A stretch of 64,000 nucleotides of DNA from Stappia indica (GTDB lineage: Bacteria; Pseudomonadota; Alphaproteobacteria; Rhizobiales; Stappiaceae). The DNA is taken from assembly GCF_009789575.1 (NCBI RefSeq), contig NZ_CP046908.1, positions 1,426,001 through 1,490,000 on the forward strand. The letters are read 5' to 3'. Positions 8,982 through 17,336 of this stretch are shown here, one piece after another. Each line of letters opens with the position of its first letter. Position 1 is the stretch's first letter. Under the pieces are notes generated by a model, which worked only from the letters and a program-made list of their open reading frames with translations, was not told the DNA's origin and searched no databases. The position numbers were made by a program, and so were the translations under genes.

Positions 8982-10745
8982 ATGCGCGATGTTCGTGCCG
9001 GCTCCTCCCGCCTGCGTTCCGTGGCCGCCAAGATCCTCGGCCTCGTTGGTTTTCTAAGTCTGATGATGCTGATGATCGCCGCCGTCGGGCTGGTGCAGAT
9101 GCGTCAGATCGGCACCGAGCTTGAAGAGATCGCGGACGAGACGATCCCCCTGACGACCAATGTCAGCAAGGTGACCGTCCACCAGCTCGAGCAGGCTCTC
9201 CTGCTCGAACGTCTCTTCCGTGCCGCCGACCTCGAGGCCGCGCCCGCGTCCGGGACGACCGAAGACCTGTCGCAGCGCGTGCTGTCGCTGGCCGCGCAAG
9301 TCGATGAGGAGATCAGGGCGGCGGAGGAGATCGCCTTGAAGGGGCAGACCCTTGCCGCCACCCCGGAGAACGCGGCCAAGTACCAGACCATCCTGACGAC
9401 CCTGAAGCAGATCGAGGCCGAGCACCGGGCCTATGGCCAGAAGGTCGAGCGCATCGTCGACCTGCTGAAGGCGAACGACATCCCGGCAGCGACGGCCCTG
9501 GCGGCAGAAGTCGAGATCGAGCAGGAGCGGCTGGACCACGAACTGGTGGGCCTGACGCAGGATCTCGACCGCTTCGCCATGGCGGCCAGCGCACTGGCCA
9601 AGCAGCACGAGCAGCAGGGTCTGGTGATCATGAGCACCACGACGCTGGTCGCGATCCTGGCAGGCATGGCGATTGCGAGCCTGCTTGCCGTCTTCGGCAT
9701 CAGCCGGCCCCTCCGCAGCGTCGTCACCGCCCTCAACCGGCTTGCCATGGACGACACCTCGGTCACCGTTTCCGTCCGCTCGCGCGACGAGGTCGGGGAA
9801 CTCGCCCGCGCCTTCGAGGCGTTCCGCGAGAAGACCATCGAGATCAAGCGCCTGCAGGAGCAGGCCCGCGAGGAGGAGGAGCGCATCGAGATCGAGAAGC
9901 GCGAGGCGACCCTCCGTCTGGCGGACAGCCTGGAATCGACCCTGAAGACGGTCTCGAACGGCATCGCGGAGGCCGTCGGGGAGCTCCAGCAGGCGGCCGG
10001 CATGATGGCCCGCAACGCCGAGGTGACCTCGGACAATGCCGGCGCGGTCGCGGCGGCGGCCGAACAGTCGGCAACCGGCGTCCAGTCGGTCGCCAGCGCG
10101 GCAGAGGAGCTGAGCGCCTCCATCGGAGAGATCAGCCGGCAGGTCACGGCCGCCCTGTCCGCCGCAGACCAGTCCACCAGCAATGCGCAGCGCTCCAGCA
10201 GCACGGTCAGCAGTCTGGCCGATGCGGCACGGCGCATCGACGATGTGGTCAAGCTGATCAACGACATCGCCTCCCAGACCAACCTGCTGGCGCTCAACGC
10301 GACGATCGAGGCCGCACGCGCCGGCGAGGCCGGCAAGGGCTTTGCGGTCGTCGCCGGCGAGGTCAAGGCGCTGGCCAACCAGACCGGCCGCGCCACCGAG
10401 GACATCAGCGCCCAGGTGCAGGACATGCAGAACGGCGCCACCCGCACCTCGGAGGCCATCGGATCCGTCGTTCGGTCCATCGACAGCATCAACGGCCAGA
10501 TCTCGGCCATTGCCACGGCCATCGAGGAGCAGAGCGCGGTGACGGCGGAGATTGCCCGCAACGTCAACGAGGTGGCCGCCGGCAGCACCGAGATCACGCG
10601 CACCATCGGATCGGTCCGCGAGCGGGCGGTCGATTCCAGCGCCGGAGCGCGCCAGGTCCTGACCAGCGTCGAGACGCTGGCCTACCAGTCCGGCACGCTG
10701 CAGAAGGAACTCGACGCCTTCCTGCGCAACATTCGCGCCGCCTGA
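8982..10745 (+). CDS. Methyl-accepting chemotaxis protein
   Basis: A 587-residue transducer. TM1 lies at about residues 13-35 and TM2 at about 215-242 ([20 protein letters not shown]), bracketing a mostly helical periplasmic sensor of about 180 residues. A HAMP domain follows (about 240-295). The hallmark signalling tip is [20 protein letters not shown], then [18 protein letters not shown], near residues 428-465. These proteins relay ligand binding to CheA/CheW. There is no C-terminal CheR-binding pentapeptide; the chain ends LRNIRAA. The helical sensor resembles four-helix-bundle types, but the ligand is unknown. GAGGAATTCCTGCA precedes the start. The upstream 275 bp is conspicuously AT-rich for this window, fitting a stand-alone promoter, and a terminator follows. 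Confidence 0.93.
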   Translation: MRDVRAGSSRLRSVAAKILGLVGFLSLMMLMIAAVGLVQMRQIGTELEEIADETIPLTTNVSKVTVHQLEQALLLERLFRAADLEAAPASGTTEDLSQRVLSLAAQVDEEIRAAEEIALKGQTLAATPENAAKYQTILTTLKQIEAEHRAYGQKVERIVDLLKANDIPAATALAAEVEIEQERLDHELVGLTQDLDRFAMAASALAKQHEQQGLVIMSTTTLVAILAGMAIASLLAVFGISRPLRSVVTALNRLAMDDTSVTVSVRSRDEVGELARAFEAFREKTIEIKRLQEQAREEEERIEIEKREATLRLADSLESTLKTVSNGIAEAVGELQQAAGMMARNAEVTSDNAGAVAAAAEQSATGVQSVASAAEELSASIGEISRQVTAALSAADQSTSNAQRSSSTVSSLADAARRIDDVVKLINDIASQTNLLALNATIEAARAGEAGKGFAVVAGEVKALANQTGRATEDISAQVQDMQNGATRTSEAIGSVVRSIDSINGQISAIATAIEEQSAVTAEIARNVNEVAAGSTEITRTIGSVRERAVDSSAGARQVLTSVETLAYQSGTLQKELDAFLRNIRAA

Positions 10746-10770
10746 CCGGCAATACCGGCGCACGGAACGC

Positions 10771-10806
10771 AAAAGGGCGGCGCCGCAAGGGGCCGCCCTT
10801 TTTCTT
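10771..10806 (+). terminator. Rho-independent terminator of the chemoreceptor gene
   Basis: AAGGGCGGC (10773-10781) pairs with GCCGCCCTT (10792-10800) and is followed directly by TTTC, a classical intrinsic terminator 26 bp after the stop. Confidence 0.85.
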
Positions 10807-10911
10807 GCGCAAACAAGCGCAAAGACGCGCGGTTAGCGCTGGCAATGCGCCCGGCGGCCTCCCATATGACGAGCGTTGATCTCGACCTGATCCCAGTGGA
10901 GGAAATCCCCT

Positions 10912-11931
10912 ATGCAAGCTGCCGCCAGCCGGATGCGCAAGACGACAGCCGTTATTGCCCTTGGAATTGCCGCGCTTTTCGCCGCCGTCGATTTTGCCGA
11001 AGCGCGCCGGGCCGGCGGCAGCGGCTTCGGCAGCCGCGGCGCCCGCACCTTTTCCGCCCCCGCCCCGACCAACACCGCGCCCGGCACGGCCGCACCCGTC
11101 CAGCGCACGATGACGCCGCAGCCCGCACAGGGCCAGCAGGCGACGCCGGGCGCCGGTGCCCGCCAGCAGCAGGCGGCCCAGCCCTCGCGCGGCCTGTTCG
11201 GCGGCATGGGCGGCGCGCTGCTCGGCGGCCTGCTGATGGGCGGCCTGCTCGGCATGCTGTTCGGCGGCGGCATGGGCGGCTTCGCCGGCTTCCTCGGCCT
11301 GATCCTGCAGGTCGCGCTGATCGGCTTCCTCGTCGTGCTGGCGATGCGCTTCTTCGGACGGCGCCAGCAGCCGGCGGCAGCCGCGTCCGGCGGCGCTGCG
11401 CCGAGTTTCGGCGGCACTGGCCCCGACACCACCCGCACCCCGTTCAGCTTCGGCGGCATGGGCGGCACCGGCAGCACGGGCAGCGGCTCGGCCGCCCCGT
11501 TCCAGGCTCCGGTCATGGAAACCCCGCTCGACCTGGAAGAAGCCGACTTCGACCGCTTCGAGCAGATGCTCGCAGAAGTGCAGGAGGCCTATGGCCGCGA
11601 GGACTATGCAGCGCTGCGCCGTCTCGCCACGCCCGAGGCCATGTCCTTCCTCGCCGAGGAGCTGGGCGAGCTCGCCTCCGCAGGCAGGCGCAACGCCGTC
11701 TCGGACGTGAAGCTGCTGCAGGGCGACCTCTCGGAAGCCTGGAGCGAAGGCAGCGACGATTACGCGACCGTCGCCATGCGCTTCTCCGCCCTTGATGCCG
11801 TCCTCGACCGCAATTCCGGCCGGGTGATCTCGGGCAGCCTGGAAGAGCCGCAGGAAAGCACCGAGCTGTGGACCTTCCGCCGCCAGCAGGGCGGCGAGTG
11901 GATGCTCGCGGCCATCCAGGGCACCGAATAG
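10912..11931 (+). CDS. Tim44-like domain membrane protein
   Basis: A 339-residue protein. A signal or anchor segment lies at about residues 11-30, then a proline/alanine/glutamine-rich linker. A very glycine-rich hydrophobic region follows at about 97-150, containing GGLLMGGLLGMLFGGGMGGF, and then a soluble C-terminal domain (about 200-335) of the Tim44/MRPL45 type, beginning DLEEADFDRFEQMLAEVQEA. Bacterial Tim44-domain proteins (TimA) are known from alphaproteobacteria and are membrane-associated; the C-terminal fold may bind lipid or protein. The architecture is that of the family. It is monocistronic, flanked by intrinsic terminators. Its biochemical role cannot be inferred further from sequence. 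Confidence 0.8.
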   Translation: MQAAASRMRKTTAVIALGIAALFAAVDFAEARRAGGSGFGSRGARTFSAPAPTNTAPGTAAPVQRTMTPQPAQGQQATPGAGARQQQAAQPSRGLFGGMGGALLGGLLMGGLLGMLFGGGMGGFAGFLGLILQVALIGFLVVLAMRFFGRRQQPAAAASGGAAPSFGGTGPDTTRTPFSFGGMGGTGSTGSGSAAPFQAPVMETPLDLEEADFDRFEQMLAEVQEAYGREDYAALRRLATPEAMSFLAEELGELASAGRRNAVSDVKLLQGDLSEAWSEGSDDYATVAMRFSALDAVLDRNSGRVISGSLEEPQESTELWTFRRQQGGEWMLAAIQGTE

Positions 11932-11970
11932 GCGCCCGCCGCGATCCTTGCGCCTTGCGAAAGACCTGAG

Positions 11971-11998
11971 AAACCGCCCCCTTCGGGGCGGTTTTTCT
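11971..11998 (+). terminator. Rho-independent terminator of the Tim44-like gene
   Basis: AAACCGCCCC (11971-11980) and GGGGCGGTTT (11985-11994) form a 10-bp stem with a CTTC loop, followed by a T-rich run. Confidence 0.88.
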
Positions 11999-12131
11999 TG
12001 GCGCAGCTTCCCGGCCTCCGCCGCCGGATCGGGCCGCGCCAGAGGAAAAATTATCCGCCTATCCAGGAAAATGGCGCGGCTGTATCGTCCTGCGCCGGCG
12101 ATTGGGCCGCGCTTGATCCTGGGATTAGACC

Positions 12132-12464
12132 ATGACTGCAAAAACACTTCTGGCCGCCGTGGCCGTGCTGCTCGTCGCCACCGGCGCTGCTGCCGCAAAC
12201 GAGTGGAAGTTCGATCTGGAAAACCGCTCGACGGCCAACGTCACTTCGTTCCGCACCCAGGAAAACGGCGCGTGGAGCGACAACTGGCTGGACGAGATCA
12301 TCGTGCCGGGCGACACGTTCGAGATGGACTTCGGCACCGATGAGGGCAATTGCACCGTGCGCACCCGCATCGACTTCACCGACGGCACCTATGTCGATGC
12401 CGACATCGATTATTGCGACATGAAGACGATCACCGTCCGCAACAAGGACGTGGTCTGGAAGTAA
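12132..12464 (+). CDS. Small secreted protein of unknown function
   Basis: A 110-residue protein with a signal peptide (LLAAVAVLLVATGAAAA, cleavage near residue 21) leaving an acidic mature domain of about 89 residues. Two cysteines, in EGNCTVRTRIDF and IDYCDMKTITV, could form a disulfide in the periplasm. The alternating pattern around them suggests a beta-sandwich-like domain. I do not recognise the family. It has its own intrinsic terminator and no clear operon partner, so it is a single-gene unit. Codon use matches its neighbours, so it is almost certainly a real gene. Confidence 0.78.
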   Translation: MTAKTLLAAVAVLLVATGAAAANEWKFDLENRSTANVTSFRTQENGAWSDNWLDEIIVPGDTFEMDFGTDEGNCTVRTRIDFTDGTYVDADIDYCDMKTITVRNKDVVWK

Positions 12465-12490
12465 CCTGTCCGCTCGCGAGAGCCTTGGGA

Positions 12491-12524
12491 AGCGGGCCGT
12501 CCCATGGGGCGGCCCGCTTTTTAT
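12491..12524. terminator. Intrinsic terminator between convergent genes
   Basis: AGCGGGCCG-TCCC is complementary to GGGCGGCCCGCT, with the stem spanning 12491-12518, followed by TTTTTATT. It ends the small secreted-protein gene on the plus strand and may also serve the convergent hydrolase gene. Confidence 0.8.
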
Positions 12525-12564
12525 TGCAGCAACAGAACCGGTCCGGGCAGCGCCTCCGCCGCTC

Positions 12565-13476
12565 CTACCGGCCGGTGGCCGCGAACATCCAGTTGAGGAT
12601 CAGCCGCCAGTCGGTCATGCGGATCGGCGTGCCGTGGGTGCCGGTCTCGAACAGCGCGAACCGCGCCGGATAGTCGGACTTGCGCGCCTTCAGCCGCTCG
12701 TAGAACGCGGCCTGCTTCTTCCAGTCGTAGACCTCGTCCCAGCTGCCGTGGCCGAAATAGATCGGCAGCCGCCCGCCCCGGAACGTGCCGCTCGACAGGA
12801 ACGCATCGTCCCAGGTCGAGCCCATCAGCAGCATGCCGCCCATCATCGCCGCCGCGCCGCTGTCGCGCGCCAGCTCCCAGCACAGGAAGCCGCCCATCGA
12901 GCCGCAGGCGACATAGGCCCGCGCCTGCGGCGCCTGGCGCGTGTAGTGCTGCATCAACGCCTTGACGTCGCCCGCCCCGCGCCCGTCGAAATTCTTGACG
13001 TCGAGCGTGATGTAGATGCCGGCATTGCGCACCATCAGGTTCTTGATGCGGTTGAAGTTGCCGCCGAAGCTGACGTCGTTCATGCCCTGGAAGCGGTTGC
13101 CGCCCTGCCCGTGCACGTAGATGACGATGCTGCGCGCGCCGCGCGGCTCGCCGACGCGCATGTAGCTGATCGTGCGCCCGTTCGCCTTCAGCGTCAGGTC
13201 TTCCTGCGAGCCGCTCGGCTTCATCGACACGTATTCGCCGTAGACCTCCCGCTCCCACACCTTGTCGCGGCGGTGGATGTCGCGGCGCTTGTCGTAGTCG
13301 ACGATGACGAACGGATCGTCCGCCTTGCCGGCCAGAAGGCCCGGATAGGAGAACAGCCGGTCCTTGAACGGCTCCAGCCGGTAGGCCGCAGCCGGGCTCG
13401 CACCGAGCGCGACTGCCAGAAGAACGAGAACCGCGACGACGAGCGGCGGGACGGGCAGGATGCGGGTCGCAGTCAC
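12565..13476 (-). CDS. Secreted alpha/beta-hydrolase-fold protein
   Basis: GTG at 13476 is chosen because it begins directly before a signal peptide (PPLVVAVLVLLAVALGASPAAA) and follows GAGGAG; this gives 303 residues. The longer open frame upstream overlaps the HugZ-like gene and reads as arginine-rich noise. The fold is suggested by SIVIYVHGQGGNRFQGM (oxyanion-loop HG region) and the nucleophile elbow ACGSMGGFLCW (G-x-S-x-G), with FETGTHGTPIR near the C-terminus supplying a plausible catalytic histidine. The predicted location is the periplasm. The substrate is unknown; an esterase or peptidase-like activity is possible. The HugZ-like gene lies upstream on the same strand, 73 bp away. Confidence 0.78.
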   Translation of the reverse strand: MTATRILPVPPLVVAVLVLLAVALGASPAAAYRLEPFKDRLFSYPGLLAGKADDPFVIVDYDKRRDIHRRDKVWEREVYGEYVSMKPSGSQEDLTLKANGRTISYMRVGEPRGARSIVIYVHGQGGNRFQGMNDVSFGGNFNRIKNLMVRNAGIYITLDVKNFDGRGAGDVKALMQHYTRQAPQARAYVACGSMGGFLCWELARDSGAAAMMGGMLLMGSTWDDAFLSSGTFRGGRLPIYFGHGSWDEVYDWKKQAAFYERLKARKSDYPARFALFETGTHGTPIRMTDWRLILNWMFAATGR

Positions 13477-13549
13477 GATGTCGGTTTTCTCCTCGAAGGC
13501 CTGCAGATGTGTCGGCTCAGGTCTCTGCCCGGGTTTCCAGTCAGGGCGA

Positions 13550-14329
13550 TCATTCACCAGCCCTTGCCTGTTTCGCAAGGGCGACCAGGCGCGTGCGCAA
13601 CTCGCCCGCGCTCGCCAGCGGCGGATCGAAGTCGAGACGCGCCACCTTGTCGCCGTCGACGAGATCGAGCCCCGCCGGGTCGAGCGAGGACAGGCGCCAG
13701 GCGCCGCTGCCGGCCTTCGCCAGCTTCTCCGCATAGAGCGCGACCGCGTCGAGGTGATCCTCGTTCATGTGGTCGACGGCCCCCGCCTCCGCGCCGGCCA
13801 GATCCGCCAGGGCCGGCCCCGACAGCAGCAGGTCCTCCGCCGTCAGGTGATAGGCCTTGCCGAAGCCGCCGTTGAGGCTCGCACGCTCCGGGCGCAGGCG
13901 GAAGAACGCGAAATCGGGAAAGTCGACATAGAGCTTCGCCTTGGGATGGCGCAGCAGGTAGCGGCGGCGCACGGCCGCATGCGCCGGATCGGCCGGGTCG
14001 ATCCGCTCCGCGCGGGCAACGATGGTCAGGCGCGGATGGGCCAGCGGGTCGCCCTTGCCCGGCTCGCCCACCAGCAGCGAGCAGCGCGGGTCGGCAGCGA
14101 CCGCGCTCGTGTGCTGCGACAGGCGCGAGACCAGCATCGCCGGCGTGCCGTCCATTTCGGTGGCAAGGCCCACGCGCGAGACGAACGGCATCCCGTCTTC
14201 AGGGTCGATGACCCCGAGCGCACCGAAGCGCGCCAGGCGCACCAGCCGGCGCGACAACAGCCTTGCTTCGTCGTCGGTGGGGCGGATCACCTGCGGTCGA
14301 TCGTTTTCAGCCACGGAACGCCTTTCCAT
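13550..14329 (-). CDS. HugZ-like pyridoxamine-5'-phosphate-oxidase-related protein
   Basis: A 259-residue protein. The N-terminal split-barrel flavin/heme-binding-like domain (about residues 15-165) includes MLVSRLSQHTSAVAADPRCS and LLVGEPGKGDPLAHPRLT. The C-terminal helical domain carries AVDHMNEDHLDAVALYA (about 185-201), the DUF2470-type element found in HugZ heme oxygenases and related proteins. The family binds FMN or heme, and some members degrade heme for iron; the assignment here is only to the family. ATG at 14329 or GTG at 14314 could be the start; the latter has GGAAAGG six bases upstream. It is co-directional with the hydrolase downstream. Confidence 0.85.
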   Translation of the reverse strand: MERRSVAENDRPQVIRPTDDEARLLSRRLVRLARFGALGVIDPEDGMPFVSRVGLATEMDGTPAMLVSRLSQHTSAVAADPRCSLLVGEPGKGDPLAHPRLTIVARAERIDPADPAHAAVRRRYLLRHPKAKLYVDFPDFAFFRLRPERASLNGGFGKAYHLTAEDLLLSGPALADLAGAEAGAVDHMNEDHLDAVALYAEKLAKAGSGAWRLSSLDPAGLDLVDGDKVARLDFDPPLASAGELRTRLVALAKQARAGE

Positions 14330-14545
14330 GTTCGGGAGTTATCCTTGCGTGAACTGGCTACCGCTGCATCGCGTGGCTCTCGCCCTTTTGCCTGCGCCAC
14401 CGGCGGAAAGCAATGGTTCCCATGGCGTCCGGTTCCCGCCGCTTCGGCACTCGGGCAAGGGCGGCATCGACCCGCCGGGCCTTGCTCTCGCCACAAAAGA
14501 GGCAATGGTAAAGAAGGGTTAATCTCTTTCGAAAGGAGGCCTGTC

Positions 14546-15121
14546 ATGGCCGCATCCGCCGCATATCGCACAGGGCGACTGACTTCCTGGGCCGTCCGGG
14601 GGGCGCTCGTTGCCGTGCTCGCCCTCACCGCCCAGATCGCCGCGCCGGGCCGTGCTTCGGCCGAGCAGATCGGCCGCTCGGCCGTCAGCGACAACATCAT
14701 CCTGGCCCAGGGCCGAAGGTACGACGAGAAGGACAACCACGACGGTTACCGCCCCTATCGCCGCATCAAGCCGGTCCCGGGCAACATGCCCAACTACCGC
14801 GGGAACCGGCCCAACCGCGGCTGGCACGACGACCGGCGCTGGCGTGACGACCGCCGCTGGCGCGACCGTCGCGGCTATCGCCACCGCAACAACGGTGCCG
14901 CCATTGGCGGCGCGGCGATCTTCGGCCTTGCCACCGGCGCGATCCTCGGTTCGGCGCTGAGCGGCGGCGGACGGGAATATATCGATCCGCCGGTCCGTCG
15001 CGGCGGCTACGCGCCCTGGACGCCCGAGTGGTACTCCTACTGCTCGCGCAAGTACCGGAGCTTCAATCCCGAGACCGGCTATTTCCTTGCCTATTCCGGC
15101 AAGTACCGGTTCTGCCGCTGA
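14546..15121 (+). CDS. BA14K family secreted protein (copy 1 of a tandem pair)
   Basis: A 191-residue protein. ATG at 14546 follows an excellent GAAAGGAGG site. A signal peptide (GALVAVLALTAQIAAPGRASA, cleavage near residue 40) is followed by a strongly basic low-complexity segment rich in Arg/Asp/Trp (WRDDRRWRDRRGYRHRNN). A short hydrophobic glycine-rich stretch, AAIGGAAIFGLATGAILGSA, comes next. The C-terminal BA14K signature is PEWYSYCSRKYRSFNPETG ending YRFCR. BA14K proteins are immunoreactive, lectin-like secreted proteins of Brucella and relatives; the two C-terminal cysteines are conserved between copies here. The next gene is a paralogue 180 bp downstream. Confidence 0.85.
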   Translation: MAASAAYRTGRLTSWAVRGALVAVLALTAQIAAPGRASAEQIGRSAVSDNIILAQGRRYDEKDNHDGYRPYRRIKPVPGNMPNYRGNRPNRGWHDDRRWRDDRRWRDRRGYRHRNNGAAIGGAAIFGLATGAILGSALSGGGREYIDPPVRRGGYAPWTPEWYSYCSRKYRSFNPETGYFLAYSGKYRFCR

Positions 15122-15124
15122 TTA

Positions 15125-15180
15125 GGGACAGGACCCATCAACATGGCCGCAATGGTCGTCAGATTGACGGGTCCTGCCCC
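15125..15180. repeat. Long imperfect inverted repeat between tandem BA14K genes
   Basis: GGGACAGGACCCATCAA (15125-15141) mirrors TTGACGGGTCCTGCCCC (15164-15180) with two mismatches over 17 positions and a 22-nt loop. It begins 3 bp after the first BA14K stop. It could be a transcript 3'-end structure or a REP-like element. No second copy was seen in the window. Confidence 0.5.
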
Positions 15181-15302
15181 CCCAGGGCGGATGGGGCGCC
15201 GGAACCTGAACGCCAGATGAACGGGCATCTCAGACCCCGTTCAATTGCGCAGTGGCATTGTCGCCCCATCGGAACATCGAAGCCACTGGAAGGAACGACC
15301 CC

Positions 15303-15824
15303 ATGGCCCTCAAGCAAATCTCTGCCCGCGTCCTTGCCGTCGCGCTTGCCGGCGCCCTGCTCGTGCCCTCGCTCGCGCCGTCTGCCGAGGCCCGCGACGG
15401 CCGTCGCGGCTGGGGCAATGGCGGCGGCTACAAGCACCACCGGGTCCACCGCCCGCATCGTCCGAACTACGGCTATCGCCATCACCGCGGCAATCGCGGC
15501 AACGATGCCGGCGCCGCTGTCGCTGCTGGCGTGATCGGCCTTGCCGCCGGCGCGATCATCGGTTCGGCGCTGAGCGCTCCGGAGCGGGTCTACGAGCCGG
15601 AATACATCTATCGCGATCCGGCGCCGGTGGGCGGAAACGTCTATATCGACCCGGCCAATCGCGGCAATCCGATCTACACCCCGGCTGCCCCGGTCGTGGT
15701 GGGCGGCGGCCTGGAGCCCTACACCCCGGAGTGGTACCGCTACTGCTCTTCCAAGTACCGGAGCTTCAACCCGAACACCGGAACCTACACCACCTACTCG
15801 GGTCAGCAGCGCTTCTGCCAGTAA
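15303..15824 (+). CDS. BA14K family secreted protein (copy 2 of a tandem pair)
   Basis: A 173-residue protein, with ATG at 15303 after GGAAGGAACGACCCC. The plan matches copy 1: signal peptide (VLAVALAGALLVPSLAPSAEA), histidine/arginine-rich stretch (HHRVHRPHRPNYGYRHHR), hydrophobic glycine-rich segment (AGVIGLAAGAIIGSALSAP), and the C-terminal signature PEWYRYCSSKYRSFNPNTG ending QQRFCQ. A proline-rich insert (PAPVGGNVYIDPANRGNP) is specific to this copy. Local duplication of the preceding gene is inferred from the shared architecture and nearly identical C-termini. An intrinsic terminator follows. Confidence 0.86.
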   Translation: MALKQISARVLAVALAGALLVPSLAPSAEARDGRRGWGNGGGYKHHRVHRPHRPNYGYRHHRGNRGNDAGAAVAAGVIGLAAGAIIGSALSAPERVYEPEYIYRDPAPVGGNVYIDPANRGNPIYTPAAPVVVGGGLEPYTPEWYRYCSSKYRSFNPNTGTYTTYSGQQRFCQ

Positions 15825-15855
15825 TGGCAAGAGGTTGAACCTGGCCCCCTCCCCG

Positions 15856-15888
15856 AACGGCCCGGCTCCTCCCGCCGGGCCGTTTCGC
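15856..15888 (+). terminator. Intrinsic terminator after the BA14K pair
   Basis: AACGGCCCGGC (15856-15866) pairs with GCCGGGCCGTT (15874-15884) across a 7-nt loop, followed by a short T/C stretch. Confidence 0.75.
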
Positions 15889-15996
15889 GTTTCGGTCACA
15901 GAGCGCCGCGCATAGCAGCCACAGCGTGCAATTACCTGAAAAAACTTGCAGTCTCGGCGCGGCTGGTGATGATCGTCCCCCGCTGAGGAGGAACCC

Positions 15997-17253
15997 ATGC
16001 TGTCTGCCCTGGAACTCGCCCGCGCCCTCGACGCCGGGACGCTGGATATCGACGCGCTCTACGACGACATCGCCGCGCGCATCGCCGAGCAGGAAGGCGC
16101 GATCCGTGCTTTCGTCTGCCATGACGTCGAGGCCGCCCGCCGCGCCGCCCGCTCCGCGCGCGGTCCGCTCATGGGCCTGCCGCTGGCGGTGAAGGACAAT
16201 ATCGACACGGCCGACTTTCCCTCGCGCTACGGCTCGCCGATCCACGAGAACCACCAGCCGGCAGTGGATGCGGTGACCGTCGCCCTTGCCCGCCGCGCCG
16301 GTGCAGCCGTTCTCGGCAAGACCGTCACCACGGAATTCGCCTTCTTCCAGCCCGGGCCGACGCGCAATCCGCACAATCTCGAGCACACGCCGGGCGGCTC
16401 GTCCTCCGGCTCGGCCGCAGGTGTTGCCGCCGGCTTCTTTCCGCTCGCCATCGGCACCCAGACCGGCGGCTCGGTCGTTCGCCCCGCCTCCTTCTGCGGC
16501 GTCGTCGGCTTCAAGCCGTCCTTCGACCACCTGCCGACAGTCGGCATGAAGTACTTCTCCTGGACGCTGGACACGCTCGGCCTGTTCGGCAAGGGCGTCG
16601 TCGACGTCGCCTTCGCCGGCAGCGCGCTGTCCGCGCGCGACTGGCGGGTCGACGCCATGGTGCCCATGCCGCCGCGCATCGGCGTGGTCGAGCCGCAACC
16701 CTGGGCCCAGGCCGACGAAGACATGCAGGGCGCGCTGGAAACCGCCGTTGCCCGCGCCACTCGCGCCGGGGCCGCCGTTTCGCGCATCTCGCTGCCCCCG
16801 GTCTTCCGCGAGGCCTTCGCCGCCCACCAGACCATCCAGGATTTCGAGGCGACGCGTGCGCTCGCCGCCGAGGTCGACGCCGCGCCCGAGCTGATCAGCC
16901 CGGTCCTGATGCGCACGCTGGAGGACGGCGCGGCCATCGAGCCGGCCGCCTATGACGCCGCGCTCGAGGTCGCGCGGCAGGCACGCCACGCCTTCGCCGA
17001 GGTGATGTCGCAGGTCGATGTGCTGATGATGCCGTCGGCGCCGGGCGCCGCGCCCGCAGGCCTTGCCTCCACCGGCTCCTCGGTGTTCAACCGGGTGTGG
17101 ACGCTGATGGGCGGGCCGTCGGTCAACGTGCCGGGCCTCGCCACCACAGGTGGCTTGCCGCTCGGCATCCAGCTGATCGGCCCCTACGGGCGCGACCGCG
17201 CCACGCTGCTCGCCGCCCGCTGGCTGGAGGAGTGCCTGGCGAAGGCCCGCTGA
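15997..17253 (+). CDS. Amidase signature family hydrolase
   Basis: A 418-residue enzyme with the Ser-cisSer-Lys amidase core. The catalytic lysine block GLPLAVKDNIDTADF lies near residues 61-75, and the glycine/serine-rich signature TPGGSSSGSAAGVAAGF near 131-147, followed by GTQTGGSVVRPASFCGVVGF. The family hydrolyses amides in metabolism, in some cases GatA-like or indole-acetamide/urea-derived substrates; nothing here identifies the amide. The start has GAGGAGGAACCC directly upstream. It stands alone, convergent with a DUF2336 gene. It is shorter than GatA (about 485), so a stand-alone amidase is favoured. Confidence 0.88.
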   Translation: MLSALELARALDAGTLDIDALYDDIAARIAEQEGAIRAFVCHDVEAARRAARSARGPLMGLPLAVKDNIDTADFPSRYGSPIHENHQPAVDAVTVALARRAGAAVLGKTVTTEFAFFQPGPTRNPHNLEHTPGGSSSGSAAGVAAGFFPLAIGTQTGGSVVRPASFCGVVGFKPSFDHLPTVGMKYFSWTLDTLGLFGKGVVDVAFAGSALSARDWRVDAMVPMPPRIGVVEPQPWAQADEDMQGALETAVARATRAGAAVSRISLPPVFREAFAAHQTIQDFEATRALAAEVDAAPELISPVLMRTLEDGAAIEPAAYDAALEVARQARHAFAEVMSQVDVLMMPSAPGAAPAGLASTGSSVFNRVWTLMGGPSVNVPGLATTGGLPLGIQLIGPYGRDRATLLAARWLEECLAKAR

Positions 17254-17336
17254 CGCCGCCCTTCTTCCGGGGACAGGCCGCCACTGCGGCCGGGGACAGA
17301 ACGGGGATAGACAGAAAAGAGAGACCGGCGGGGGCG

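Noticed and set aside
17267-17299. Two copies of CCGGGGACAG 23 bp apart, considered as a REP or IS end
   Set aside because: Only 10 bp each in very GC-rich DNA, direct rather than inverted, and no associated element.
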